Below, one piece after another: positions 17,039 through 25,711 of a stretch of DNA of 64,000 nt. The DNA is taken from the NCBI GenBank assembly GCA_045106765.1, contig JBGCFD010000151.1, positions 1 to 64,000 of the forward strand. The letters run 5' to 3'. Every line of letters begins with the position of its first letter. Position 1 is the first letter of the stretch. Below the pieces are notes generated by a model, which saw only the letters and a list, made by a program, of their open reading frames with translations, ran no database searches and was not told the origin of the DNA. A program made the translations under genes and the position numbers. The stretch is from CAJQQY01 sp045106765. GTDB taxonomy: Bacteria; Bacteroidota; Bacteroidia; Chitinophagales; Saprospiraceae.

Positions 17039-18049
17039 CTACTCACCATTTTTTAAAGCAGAAATCACCTTGTCAATATCAGGTTGGAAACCTAAATACT
17101 CATCACGATCTACCATTTCCTCGTAAGATTTACTAATTGGAATTTCTTCAGAAGTACCTTTCAAGATCAAAACACTTCCTTTTCGACCAATCACTTTATC
17201 TTTCGCAACGATATAACTTCGATGAACTTGAATAAACTGATCGGCAGGTAAATGTTCTTTGTAATCGCTCATACTTTTAGAGCCACGATATTTTCGAACT
17301 TCATCATTCGTAAAAATCAAAGGCTCATTTCCATCTCCTTGGAGGTAGAGAATATTTTTGAGTTGAATAATTTTATAGGATTTTTTTGTTCCAACTTTCA
17401 GCAAGTTATTATCCCCACTAATTTCGATGTCTTGTAATTTTTCTTTGAGTTGGACATTCTCTTCTTTAAATTTTTGCTCTCGTCGTTTGATCTTTTCCAA
17501 TTCCCGAATGTACTCCAACGTTTCTCGTCGAAATAATAAACCTGTTGCCACTAATTGAGTTCCAAAGATGGTCAACACATTCACCAAGTATCGAAATTTT
17601 ACTTTCATAAAACCTGGGAAGTTATTGTAAATGATATTCATCAACAAAGCAAAAATCAAAGCATTGACCAAAACGGTAATTAAATAAGGAACATAGGATA
17701 AAACTGTTCCTCCGCTCGGATCTATAATATACCTTTTGAGAACAAACAAATTAAAATAAATTGGCACCATCATAAATAAGGTGTACACCAAACTATTTTT
17801 CAAAATAACTAAAAATGCATCTACTGGTGTTGCTTTCGTCATTCCTGCCCCACATTCCAAATTGGTAACAAATTCAAGAAATCCACATTGTGGATTCTCA
17901 ATCAAATAATACATATTCAAAAAATGAAGCGTACAAAACCCGATCGTCAAAAAATAAAATACCATCCAACTAATTGGATCAGTAAATGATCTTTTGTTAC
18001 TGGCTACTATAAATCGCCAATGTTTGAATTTTGAACTTGAGGTAAGCAT
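17039..18049 (-). CDS. membrane-anchored LytTR transcription factor
   Basis: 336 residues. The N-terminal half has about four membrane segments (starting near 27, 84, 118 and 152; for example YLITVLVNALIFALLMNIIY). A charged coiled-coil (about 172-208, REQKFKEENVQLKEKLQDIE) leads to a LytTR DNA-binding domain (about 212-315) with the typical ILYLQGDGNEPLIF and FIQVHRSYIVAKDKV motifs. There is no receiver domain, so it is a one-component regulator held at the inner membrane, where the membrane part may sense a signal. It is transcribed divergently from another membrane-tethered regulator at 18255, with 205 bp between them. ATG at 18049. Confidence 0.88.
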   Translation of the reverse strand: MLTSSSKFKHWRFIVASNKRSFTDPISWMVFYFLTIGFCTLHFLNMYYLIENPQCGFLEFVTNLECGAGMTKATPVDAFLVILKNSLVYTLFMMVPIYFNLFVLKRYIIDPSGGTVLSYVPYLITVLVNALIFALLMNIIYNNFPGFMKVKFRYLVNVLTIFGTQLVATGLLFRRETLEYIRELEKIKRREQKFKEENVQLKEKLQDIEISGDNNLLKVGTKKSYKIIQLKNILYLQGDGNEPLIFTNDEVRKYRGSKSMSDYKEHLPADQFIQVHRSYIVAKDKVIGRKGSVLILKGTSEEIPISKSYEEMVDRDEYLGFQPDIDKVISALKNGE

Positions 18050-18254
18050 ATGTTGAAAAGTACGTTGTCTAATTTATTGGTTATCAAATGGATATATATC
18101 ATATTTATATCACATTATCGTTTTCTAGTAATTTTTTAAAGATAATTATTCCCTTTCGAAAATCAAATTGGAATCTGTTAATTTTTTCCAAAAAAATACC
18201 GACTTTTGAAATATAAGAACGTAAGAAATAATAAAAAATATAACATAGAAGAAA

Positions 18255-19337
18255 ATGCTACTTCGAATAATCCCTTTTTTCAGTTTTCTATTTTTTGCAA
18301 ATGTATTGTTTGCTCAATACACAGTCAAGGGGCAAGTCAATATTAATGAAAATTGGCAGCCTAAAATTTATATGGCTGCAGTCAATAAATTAAGCGACTA
18401 CTATCGAACAAGTCCTGACATGATCATCAAATCTGCGGAAATTGATGCCAATGGGAAATTTGAAATAAAAGGAGATAACCTGCCGGATGAAAAAAGATTC
18501 TATCGGTTGTATGTTATGAAAAAACAAAATTCAGATTTCGATGCTTGTCTATATGTAGGAGGTGACGATCTCAACTTTGTACATATCTTATTAGAAAATG
18601 GGGAAAACGTAGAAATAAATGCCAACTTAACTAAGACTGCTCCCTTTGAAGAATATCAAATCATAGGGCAAAAAGAAAATCATTTGATGCAATCTTTATC
18701 AAATATCGTTTATCCTCGTTTTTATTTTCATCGCATAGAATTTCCGACCGAACTCAAATTCTCAGAAGATAAATTACATACTGACCTAAAGAAATTTGCA
18801 GATACTTGCAGCAGCACTTTGGTGGCTTTGGCTGCGATCAACAATACTGATTTTGATGAATACTATGATCAAAATCCTGCCCTTTATCAAGATTTCAAGA
18901 CTCGTTTAAAATCAGATTTACCTAAATCAATTTATACTAAAAATTATGACTTAAAAGTGAAATACTATGCGAATGAAGAAACACTTTTGCCTAATTGGGC
19001 AAAGCTCCTTTTAGCTTTTCTTTCGCTAAGTTTGATGGGACTCTTGATCAAATTAAATCAATTTAAAAATCGAATTCATATCCTTGAAAATCAAAATATT
19101 GTCCCTATTAAAATCGATATTCCAAAACCTTCGATTGATGAACTTTTAACGCAAAAAGAAAAAGAGATTCTTCAACTCATCAGCCAAGGAAAATCAAATA
19201 AAGAAATCGCTAACACACTCTTTGTCGAATTAAGTACAGTCAAAACTCACATCAATAAAATTTATTCAAAAATTGGAGCTTCTAATCGAAAAGAAGCACA
19301 ATCCCTTGCAAAACGGGCATTTCAGTCAGGGGTCTAG
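18255..19337 (+). CDS. membrane-spanning LuxR-type regulator with periplasmic domain
   Basis: 360 residues. A signal sequence covers about 1-20. The extracytoplasmic domain (about 21-245) begins YTVKGQVNINENW and resembles the DUF4369-like beta module found at the N-terminus of Bacteroidota TlpA-type thioredoxins. One membrane helix (about 247-266, AKLLLAFLSLSLMGLLIKL) precedes a cytoplasmic LuxR helix-turn-helix at about 297-355 (LTQKEKEILQLISQGKSNKE, LSTVKTHINKIYSKIG). The output domain is thus tethered to the membrane with no phosphorelay. The periplasmic part has two cysteines (in FDACLYVGG and ADTCSSTL). A thioredoxin-like gene follows 142 bases downstream, and a membrane-bound LytTR factor is divergent upstream. 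The start at 18255 gives a clean signal sequence. Confidence 0.85.
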   Translation: MLLRIIPFFSFLFFANVLFAQYTVKGQVNINENWQPKIYMAAVNKLSDYYRTSPDMIIKSAEIDANGKFEIKGDNLPDEKRFYRLYVMKKQNSDFDACLYVGGDDLNFVHILLENGENVEINANLTKTAPFEEYQIIGQKENHLMQSLSNIVYPRFYFHRIEFPTELKFSEDKLHTDLKKFADTCSSTLVALAAINNTDFDEYYDQNPALYQDFKTRLKSDLPKSIYTKNYDLKVKYYANEETLLPNWAKLLLAFLSLSLMGLLIKLNQFKNRIHILENQNIVPIKIDIPKPSIDELLTQKEKEILQLISQGKSNKEIANTLFVELSTVKTHINKIYSKIGASNRKEAQSLAKRAFQSGV

Positions 19338-19479
19338 TCCTTTTTTCCACCTTAAACTAGCCCTTTTATCCATCCATGTTTTCTTTTTTTTAGCTAATTC
19401 TGCTGGTACATTTGTACTTGTCAAATAACTGCTGGTATTCAAATCAACAGTTAATTTTTTAATCAAAAAAAATTTAAGG

Positions 19480-19980
19480 ATGAAAAATCTATTACTCTTC
19501 TCTACTATTGGAATGGTTCTTTTAAGTATCACATTCCTAGGATTCAAAGCTAGTCCAACTTCCGAAATTAGCGCCACAAAAATCAAATGGTACACCCTCG
19601 AAGAAGCGCTTGCCGCTCAAGAAAAAAATGATAAAAAAATCTTTATTGATATGTACACAGATTGGTGTAAATGGTGCAAAGTGATGGATCAAAAAACATT
19701 CACCGACAAAGCTGTTATTCAGTACATGAATGATAATTTCTATGCCGTAAAATTCAATGCGGAGCAAAAAAAAGCAATAACTTTTAAAGGGAAAAAATAT
19801 GAATTTATTCCATCTGGAAGAAGAGGCATTCATGGACTTGCTTTCGAGTTAATGGAAAAATCTGCCAGTTACCCCTCTTTCGTTTTATTGGATGAAAATT
19901 TAAATAACTTAGGTACAATCAAAGGATATAAAGCTCCCACTCCATTTATGAGTTTACTAAAAAACAAGGTTGCGCTGTAA
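19480..19980 (+). CDS. exported thioredoxin-like protein
   Basis: 166 residues. An N-terminal signal or anchor segment (about 1-24) is followed by a thioredoxin fold with the active site TDWCKWCKVMDQKTF (Cys63 and Cys66). It resembles the Thioredoxin_7/DUF255-like group that acts as a periplasmic disulfide reductase or oxidase. The C-terminal half keeps a cis-proline-like SYPSFVLLDENL. AAGGA directly precedes the ATG. It follows a membrane-spanning LuxR-type regulator and may be under its control; a terminator-like hairpin lies about 40 bases past its stop. Confidence 0.87.
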   Translation: MKNLLLFSTIGMVLLSITFLGFKASPTSEISATKIKWYTLEEALAAQEKNDKKIFIDMYTDWCKWCKVMDQKTFTDKAVIQYMNDNFYAVKFNAEQKKAITFKGKKYEFIPSGRRGIHGLAFELMEKSASYPSFVLLDENLNNLGTIKGYKAPTPFMSLLKNKVAL

Positions 19981-20017
19981 ATAAAACAACCAAAGATTAT
20001 CACTAACAATGTATTTG

Positions 20018-20067
20018 GAAAGCAGGCATTTTCTTTTTTGGGAAATGACCTGTTTCTTTTTTTGAAT
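20018..20067 (+). terminator. imperfect intrinsic terminator
   Basis: GAAAGCAGGCATTTTC pairs imperfectly with GGAAATGACCTGTTTC and is followed by a T-run. It fits the end of the thioredoxin-like gene's transcript. Confidence 0.55.
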
Positions 20068-20103
20068 AGGAATTGGGGATTCTTGTTTTTTACACAATGT
20101 GGA

Positions 20104-20242
20104 TTTTGAATATCGAACAAGGAACGCTTCGCTAAGGAATATCGATTTGAGAAGTTTGACGATACTTTCTGTATTCTCTGTGAGAAGTATCGTCAAAACT
20201 TCTCAAATCCTTGTTTTCGACTCGTTATTCGGTATTCAAAAA
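20104..20242. repeat. long inverted repeat, GAATATCGAACAAGG family, copy 2
   Basis: Left arm 20104-20167 and right arm 20183-20242 share GAATA-CGAA, AACAAGGA and ATTTGAGAAGTTTGACGATA; the left arm carries a 21-base insertion relative to the right. The right end overlaps the stop codon of the minus-strand MATE gene. Its core matches the element at 15946-16081 almost base for base. Confidence 0.75.
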
Positions 20243-21525
20243 AATCTTAATTTTCGTCTATAATAAATCCATTGAATCAAACCTCGTGCTCCCATAAAAA
20301 TCAATAACGCCGCCCATAATCCATGATTGCCATATTCATTCTTTAATAAAAAATAAAACAAAATATAGATCACCAAAGCAATGAGCATAGTATCTCGCAT
20401 CGCCTTCGAAGCAGTCAAACCAATGTAAATTCCATCCCAAATATAACAAGGTGTACTGATCACAGGAAAGACAATCATCCAAATTAAAAAAGGTAAGCTC
20501 GCTTCAATCACATTTTCTTTATCTGTAAAAATATGCAATAGCTCATTTCCAAAAATCCAATAAGTCAAACTAAAACCAACTGCCAGAATCATCCCCCAAA
20601 CGAACGATAAACGAATCGCTTTTTTGAGATTAATTTGATCTTTTGCGCCTACATATTTCCCTACCAAACTTTCACTTGCAAAAGCAAATCCATCGACCCC
20701 GTAGGACATCCAATTTAAAAATTGCAATAAAATAACATTAGCTGCTAAAACAGTTTCGCCTGCCACAGAAGATTGACTGTAAAAAAAACCAAAGGCAAAG
20801 GTGAGACAAAATGTACGAATAAAAATATCTCGATTGATCGTCAAATATTTTTTTAAGGCATCAATTTGTAGCATTGCTTTTTGACTAAATTGAGCAAGAT
20901 GAGTTTTATATTTTCCATAAAAAAGGATAAATGACAATATGATTCCAGCGTATTGAGCAATGACCGTTCCCCACGCCACGCCTGCAACATCCCAGTTTAA
21001 TTTTTTGACAAAAAAGTAACTTAACAATATATTTACAAGATTGACAAAGACGGTGATGATGAGTGGAAAAATAGCATTTTGCATTCCAAAAAACCAACCC
21101 ATCATCGCAAATAAACCAAGCGTAGCGGGAGCTGCCCAAATTCGGATATAAAAATATTCTTCCACCAAATGATATTGTTCCGAAGAAATATTCATCAAAT
21201 AAAAACTCATTTTTCCAAAAGGAATTTGCAAAGAAAAAATCATCACCGCTAAAATTAATGCAACCAAAAGTGCTCGACTTAAGGTTTGCATAATTTCAGA
21301 ATCATCTTTTTTTCCAAATGCTTGAGCCGTAATTCCAGTCGTTCCCATTCGTAGAAATCCGAAATTCCAATAGATAAAATTAAAGATCATCGCACCAACA
21401 CCAACAGCTCCAATATGTAATTCGGACAATCGTCCCATCAACATTGTGTCGACAGTACTCAGCAATGGAATGGAAATATTACTGATAATATTTGGAATGG
21501 CGAGGCGAAGGATTTCTTTGTTCAC
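20236..21525 (-). CDS. MATE-family efflux transporter
   Basis: 429 residues with about 12 membrane helices. The N-terminus NKEILRLAIPNIISNISIPL and the segment VDTMLMGRLSELHIGAVGVG are typical of the NorM/DinF branch, which exports cationic drugs or metabolites using an Na+ or H+ gradient. The start is GTG at 21525: an in-frame stop lies shortly upstream with no ATG between, and the following residues fit the family N-terminus. The stop overlaps a long inverted repeat. The gene is divergent from the PASTA gene, with a 207-bp near-palindrome between them. Substrate unknown. Confidence 0.92.
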   Translation of the reverse strand: MNKEILRLAIPNIISNISIPLLSTVDTMLMGRLSELHIGAVGVGAMIFNFIYWNFGFLRMGTTGITAQAFGKKDDSEIMQTLSRALLVALILAVMIFSLQIPFGKMSFYLMNISSEQYHLVEEYFYIRIWAAPATLGLFAMMGWFFGMQNAIFPLIITVFVNLVNILLSYFFVKKLNWDVAGVAWGTVIAQYAGIILSFILFYGKYKTHLAQFSQKAMLQIDALKKYLTINRDIFIRTFCLTFAFGFFYSQSSVAGETVLAANVILLQFLNWMSYGVDGFAFASESLVGKYVGAKDQINLKKAIRLSFVWGMILAVGFSLTYWIFGNELLHIFTDKENVIEASLPFLIWMIVFPVISTPCYIWDGIYIGLTASKAMRDTMLIALVIYILFYFLLKNEYGNHGLWAALLIFMGARGLIQWIYYRRKLRFF

Positions 21526-21630
21526 TTTTTTATGGATAATAGTTAAATGAAAAACTTAACGAATAATATTTGAACTATTGCAAATACTCAAAGTAAGATG
21601 TAAAAGTAGGAGGTATTTTTTAATTTTAAA

Positions 21631-21837
21631 TTATAAGTTCTTGTTCATTATTATGAAGTTGTTTTAAAATGTCTGCTGAAACCGAGCGGAAAGGCTTGTG
21701 GTTATTGGCGAAGCTCTTTTTGAGTTTCAACCCCTTTGGGTTGGGACGAAAAAAAGCTGAAGTCCAATAACCACAATGCTCTCTGCGTAGGTCAGCTAGG
21801 CATTTTAAAACAACTTCTATTTATGAACAAGAGCTTA
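21631..21837. repeat. 207-bp near-palindrome between divergent genes
   Basis: The outer arms (21631-21671 and 21801-21837) share TTCTTGTTCAT and GAAGTTGTTTTAAAATG. Inside, CTTGTGGTTATTGG (near 21694) pairs with CCAATAACCACAA (near 21763), and the centre is CAACCCCTTTGGGTTG. It lies between the start of the MATE gene (21525, minus) and the start of the PASTA gene (21980, plus), so it is not at any transcript end. It could be a MITE-like insertion or a large structured leader or regulatory element. No open frame in it looks real. Confidence 0.7.
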
Positions 21838-21844
21838 AAAAAAA

Positions 21845-21927
21845 TAATCACAGAATTACGCAGATTTTCACAGATTATAAGTTTCGATCAAAAAAATTGT
21901 GATATCTGTGGTAAAATCACAATCTAA
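21845..21927. repeat. CACAGAT/ATCTGTG imperfect inverted repeat
   Basis: ATCACAGAATTACGCAG, TTTTCACAGATT and TTGTGATATCTGTGG form an imperfect inverted pair across an AT-rich centre. It lies directly between the 207-bp near-palindrome and the promoter of the PASTA gene. I recall similar CACAGATT-type repeats in many Bacteroidota genomes, but cannot verify family membership here. Confidence 0.4.
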
Positions 21928-21946
21928 TATTTAGAGATAATTTAGT

Positions 21947-21954
21947 TAAATTTG
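21947..21954 (+). promoter_or_regulatory. TAnnTTTG promoter element
   Basis: TAAATTTG matches the Bacteroidota -7 consensus TAnnTTTG and lies 25 bases before the ATG at 21980. No good -33 TTG is visible at the usual distance, so this is tentative. Confidence 0.4.
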
Positions 21955-21979
21955 CGGCAAATTAACGAACTCAGTATCT

Positions 21980-22885
21980 ATGAAAGAGAACCTAAGCAAA
22001 ATATGGGAAAAGATAAAACACTTTGGTTTAGAGGTGTTTGCCTTTATCACCAGTAAAGTTTTTATCAAAAACTTTGCAGGAGTGATTGGTATGCTGATCG
22101 TGCTTTTCTTTTTTACCACTACTTGGTTGAAATGTTATACGAATCATGGAGAAGCAATTCACATGACTAATTATGTTGGGAAAAACTTAATGGATGTAAA
22201 AAATGAAGCGAAGAAAAAAGGTTTCCAAATCGTTGTGGATTCAGTCGGAAATACTGAAGGAAATAAAAACTTGCCACCTTTGACGGTACTCGATCAAGAT
22301 CCAAAACCTGATGCTTTGGTGAAAGAAAAAAGAACAGTTTATCTGGCGGTAAAAAAAGCAGGTTTTGAATATGCTGAACTTCCTCAATTGGATGGAAGTA
22401 ATGAAAGCTTTGACGTTTATAAAAAGTCATTAATGCTAAAAGGTATTAATTATACCAGTCTTTATCGAGTAGATAGTCGTGTAGCAGAAAATACCATTTT
22501 AGATGTCGAATACTTAGGTGAAAAGATTACTGATCAAGTCCGAGATGGAAAATATGATAAAGTCCCAAAATATTCTAAAACGCCAATAACTATCGTCATT
22601 TCCAAAAAAGGATACGGCAATACAAATGTTCCAAATGTTGTGTGTAAAACATTGAGTGAAGCAAAATTGATTTTAGAAAATAGCAATCTAACGATAAATT
22701 TTGAAGCAGATCAAACGGTAGTTGACAAAGACAATGCCTACGTTTGGTTACAAAACCCTGCGGAAGGTTCATCTATTCGATTTGGAGAACAAGTCAGGTT
22801 GCGTTTGACTCAAAATCTACCGGATGATTGTGATGATGCTATTAATGAATTGGAAGCACCACGACAAGAGGAAGAGGATAATTAG
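21980..22885 (+). CDS. PASTA-domain membrane protein
   Basis: 301 residues. A short cytoplasmic N-terminus is followed by one membrane helix (about 33-51, FAGVIGMLIVLFFFTTTWL) and three PASTA-like repeats: about 62-128 (YVGKNLMDVKNEAKKKGFQI), about 130-212, and about 215-280 (VPNVVCKTLSEAKLILENSN). PASTA domains bind peptidoglycan stems or muropeptides, so this is a cell-wall-facing protein. It has no kinase domain, unlike PknB-type PASTA proteins, which is usual for Bacteroidota versions. The acidic tail ends APRQEEEDN. Its stop codon overlaps a GTTGATCAG-type palindrome. ATG at 21980 fits the promoter-like TAAATTTG just upstream. Confidence 0.88.
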   Translation: MKENLSKIWEKIKHFGLEVFAFITSKVFIKNFAGVIGMLIVLFFFTTTWLKCYTNHGEAIHMTNYVGKNLMDVKNEAKKKGFQIVVDSVGNTEGNKNLPPLTVLDQDPKPDALVKEKRTVYLAVKKAGFEYAELPQLDGSNESFDVYKKSLMLKGINYTSLYRVDSRVAENTILDVEYLGEKITDQVRDGKYDKVPKYSKTPITIVISKKGYGNTNVPNVVCKTLSEAKLILENSNLTINFEADQTVVDKDNAYVWLQNPAEGSSIRFGEQVRLRLTQNLPDDCDDAINELEAPRQEEEDN

Positions 22886-22948
22886 TTGATCAGGTAATTA
22901 TCTGATCAACCGAATTCTTATTAAACCAATTTCCTGATCAACTTTTTT
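22885..22948 (+). terminator. GTTGATCAG-type palindrome / terminator
   Basis: GTTGATCAG (22885-22893) can pair with CTGATCAAC at 22902-22910 or with a second copy at 22934-22942, which is followed by six T. It begins on the last base of the PASTA gene's stop codon. The same GGTTGATCA core builds the long repeat at 30986-31088. Confidence 0.6.
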
Positions 22949-23036
22949 CAATATTCCACTTCTAAATCGACAACAAAGATTTTAATTATGCGTTTTTTCC
23001 AAGATAAGTTTATGTTCAGATCGTTTTAATTTGAAC

Positions 23037-25586
23037 ATGAGAAAATACCATAAACCTTATTCAACTATGCAAAGAATTTACGCTATCGTAATTTTTATAA
23101 TTACAACAACCATTGCACAAGCCCAAATCAACGAAGTTCCACTTGCTACCAATCCTATTCTCGAAAAACAACATTCGATCAAACAACATCAAACTCAATC
23201 GATGTTGGCTCAGCGAAAAGCGGAATTATTTCCGACCAATGCACAGAGTCGAGATGTGATTATCAAAAATTGGTTTTGTCTAGAATCTGAAGCTACATAT
23301 ATTACTTGCATTGATACGACCAACATTGGCGATTCTACCAGTTTTGAATTAATTGATCTTGGAAGTTTAGCATTGGGTACAGCTAGTTTAGATTCTACTT
23401 GCATCACTTATGTAGCAGATGCGGGAGTAGATTTTGGCATTGATAGTCTTTCTTTCAAAGTATGTAACACCAATAGTGGCGTTTGCGATACGACGATTTA
23501 TCCAATTTATGTTCATCGTCCTGAAAATACGATTACTCTTCCCACGACCACTTTAAATGCAGAAGATACCATCACCATTTGTGTTGATACAGAAGTCTTG
23601 CCGACTCCTTATATAAGCGCTAATTTGATAGGAAATAATCCAATATTTGGGGAGGTTTATTCCTTTGGAAGTTGTATTTTTTATGAAGCCAATCGCTTTG
23701 CAGGAAATGATGTGGTCACTTTTGAAATATGTGATGCATTTTGTGTTTGTGATACTTATGAAATTCCTTTTTTAATTCTTCAAGATACCCTTGAACTTCC
23801 ATTCATGGATGATTTCTCCTATTCTGGACCTTACCCAAATGAAAAATGGGTAGATCGAAATGTATATGTAAATAACACAATGGCAATTGACCCTGTTTCT
23901 GTTGGCGTGGCTACTTTTGACGGATTAAATAAAATGGGTAGAGCGTACGGAGGAGGATATGGAGCTGCTGATCAACTTACTTCCGCTTATCTTGAAATGG
24001 ATCCATTTAATGTAAATAGTAATTTATGGTTAAGTTTTTATATTGAACCGCAAGGGTTAGCTGATATGCCAGGAGAAGGGGATTCTTTGGTTTTAGAATT
24101 TAAAAACGTCTCAGGTGACTGGATTACAATCAATACTTTTACGACTTTGAATACTCCAACTACTGATGGTTTTACCTTTTATTCCTATCCTTTAAATGAA
24201 AATCAATACTTGTTTAATGGATTCCAATTTAGATTTACCAATTACACTTTACGAAGTGGAAATTTAGATCATTGGCATTTGGATTATGTAAGATTAGTCG
24301 TTGGAAACGGTGATCCATTCTTGGAAGACATTGCTTTTACCAAAGTTCCAAATCCAATTTTAGATAATTATACAAGTATGCCTTGGTGGCATTTTATTGA
24401 AAATATCGATGGTGAAATTCCTACAGAAGATCTGTTTATAGAAACGGGACTATACAATCACTCCAGCACAACTAATACGACAGAAAACACAACTAATAAT
24501 TTAACAGAATTACAAACAGGGATACAGATTTACGATTTTGGGTTATTAGATGCTTCAGATTCAAATATAGATCCTGGATCAGCACCATTTGATTTTCCAA
24601 TTCCTATTTTTGATACTTACCCTGCATTTACAAATTCTTTGGATAATGATTTTACAGATGATTTAAAATATTTGGAATTTCAAAAAACCTATACTTTTGA
24701 GGTCTCTGAAGAGAGTCCGAATTTTAATCCCACAGTAGAAGATAATAACATAGTCACCCATACCACCATCTTCGATAATTACTTCGCTTACGATGATGGA
24801 ACTGCAGAAAGTGGAATCGAAGCTACTAAAAAAGATGTTCAACTTGCGCTTAAATTTCATGCAAATGTTGCGGACTCTATGAAAGCAGTTCAGATTCATT
24901 TTCCACATATATTTGCTAATACTTCTACTCAAAATTTTACTTTAAAAGTTTGGATAGGCGAATTAGACAATACTCCTGAGTATGAAGGATTTTTACAAAA
25001 ACCACTTTATATTGATAGCTATTTGGACTCCTTGAATGGGTTCACTACTTATTTATTGGAAGATGCCAACACAGGTGAATTAACTCCATTGGCGATTCCA
25101 GTTGGAGATTTTTACGTGGGCTGGCAGCAAGTTTCTAATTGCTCATTAAATGAATGCATTGCAGTTGGAGTAGACAAAAGTAGTACCGATGGAATGCAGA
25201 ATCTTTTCTTTGATAGTTTTGGTTTTGGAATAGATTGGGAAAATGTTGGAACTGCTGACCCAACGCTAGAAGGTACTCTGATGATTCGTCCAATAGTCGG
25301 TGAAGGAACGCCTATGCAAAGCTCTAAAACTGATAAAATAACTCGAAATACAGATTTAAATATTTTTCCAAATCCAACTACGGGATTCTTAAACATTGAA
25401 ATCGAAGGGGGAAATTTTGACCAATTCTCCTACACCATTTTTGATACAGTTGGAAAAATGCTTGGCGAAAATCGATTAACTAATCAATTAGATATTAGTC
25501 ACTTACAAAATGGAATCTATTTTATCAAAATAAAAAATGATAAAACAAATGAAGTCATTAATCGAAAAATTATTTTAGTAAAATAG
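23037..25586 (+). CDS. T9SS-exported multidomain surface protein
   Basis: 849 residues from ATG 23037; an in-frame TTG at 23031 and an ATG at 23067 are alternatives. The signal peptide ends TTTIAQAQ. Cysteine-rich Ig/cadherin-like beta modules follow (about 80-250, with YITCIDTTN and FEICDAFCVCDTYEIP), then a lectin-like sandwich (about 260-430; LPFMDDFSYSGPYPNEKW). Its C-terminus is a type A T9SS sorting domain (about 770-849: LNIFPNPTTGFLNIEIEGG, LDISHLQNGIYFIKIK), which directs secretion through the gliding-type IX machinery and surface attachment. Its function beyond surface display is unknown. The gene appears monocistronic. Confidence 0.88.
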   Translation: MRKYHKPYSTMQRIYAIVIFIITTTIAQAQINEVPLATNPILEKQHSIKQHQTQSMLAQRKAELFPTNAQSRDVIIKNWFCLESEATYITCIDTTNIGDSTSFELIDLGSLALGTASLDSTCITYVADAGVDFGIDSLSFKVCNTNSGVCDTTIYPIYVHRPENTITLPTTTLNAEDTITICVDTEVLPTPYISANLIGNNPIFGEVYSFGSCIFYEANRFAGNDVVTFEICDAFCVCDTYEIPFLILQDTLELPFMDDFSYSGPYPNEKWVDRNVYVNNTMAIDPVSVGVATFDGLNKMGRAYGGGYGAADQLTSAYLEMDPFNVNSNLWLSFYIEPQGLADMPGEGDSLVLEFKNVSGDWITINTFTTLNTPTTDGFTFYSYPLNENQYLFNGFQFRFTNYTLRSGNLDHWHLDYVRLVVGNGDPFLEDIAFTKVPNPILDNYTSMPWWHFIENIDGEIPTEDLFIETGLYNHSSTTNTTENTTNNLTELQTGIQIYDFGLLDASDSNIDPGSAPFDFPIPIFDTYPAFTNSLDNDFTDDLKYLEFQKTYTFEVSEESPNFNPTVEDNNIVTHTTIFDNYFAYDDGTAESGIEATKKDVQLALKFHANVADSMKAVQIHFPHIFANTSTQNFTLKVWIGELDNTPEYEGFLQKPLYIDSYLDSLNGFTTYLLEDANTGELTPLAIPVGDFYVGWQQVSNCSLNECIAVGVDKSSTDGMQNLFFDSFGFGIDWENVGTADPTLEGTLMIRPIVGEGTPMQSSKTDKITRNTDLNIFPNPTTGFLNIEIEGGNFDQFSYTIFDTVGKMLGENRLTNQLDISHLQNGIYFIKIKNDKTNEVINRKIILVK

Positions 25587-25589
25587 AGA

Positions 25590-25692
25590 AGAACGTTGGA
25601 CGACTGATGTTTTACGTTGGGCGTTTTCCTAATACAACTTTACTTTAAAACAAAAACAATCGGGCGACCGTCAAACGTTCAACGTCAACCGA
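25590..25692. repeat. imperfect inverted repeat after the T9SS gene
   Basis: The left part (AACGTTGGACGACTG...ACGTTGGGCG) and right part (CGGGCGACCGTCAAACG, TTCAACGTCAACC) are imperfect inverted copies. It starts 4 bases past the stop codon at 25586. It is built of ACGTTG/CAACGT words and looks like a degenerate dispersed palindrome. Confidence 0.4.
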
Positions 25693-25711
25693 CTTACTTA
25701 AATCAATTAAA

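Noticed and set aside
21736..21927. 63-codon plus-strand frame inside the 207-bp near-palindrome
   Set aside because: Its sequence is fully explained by the palindrome arms and the following CACAGAT repeat; no protein features.
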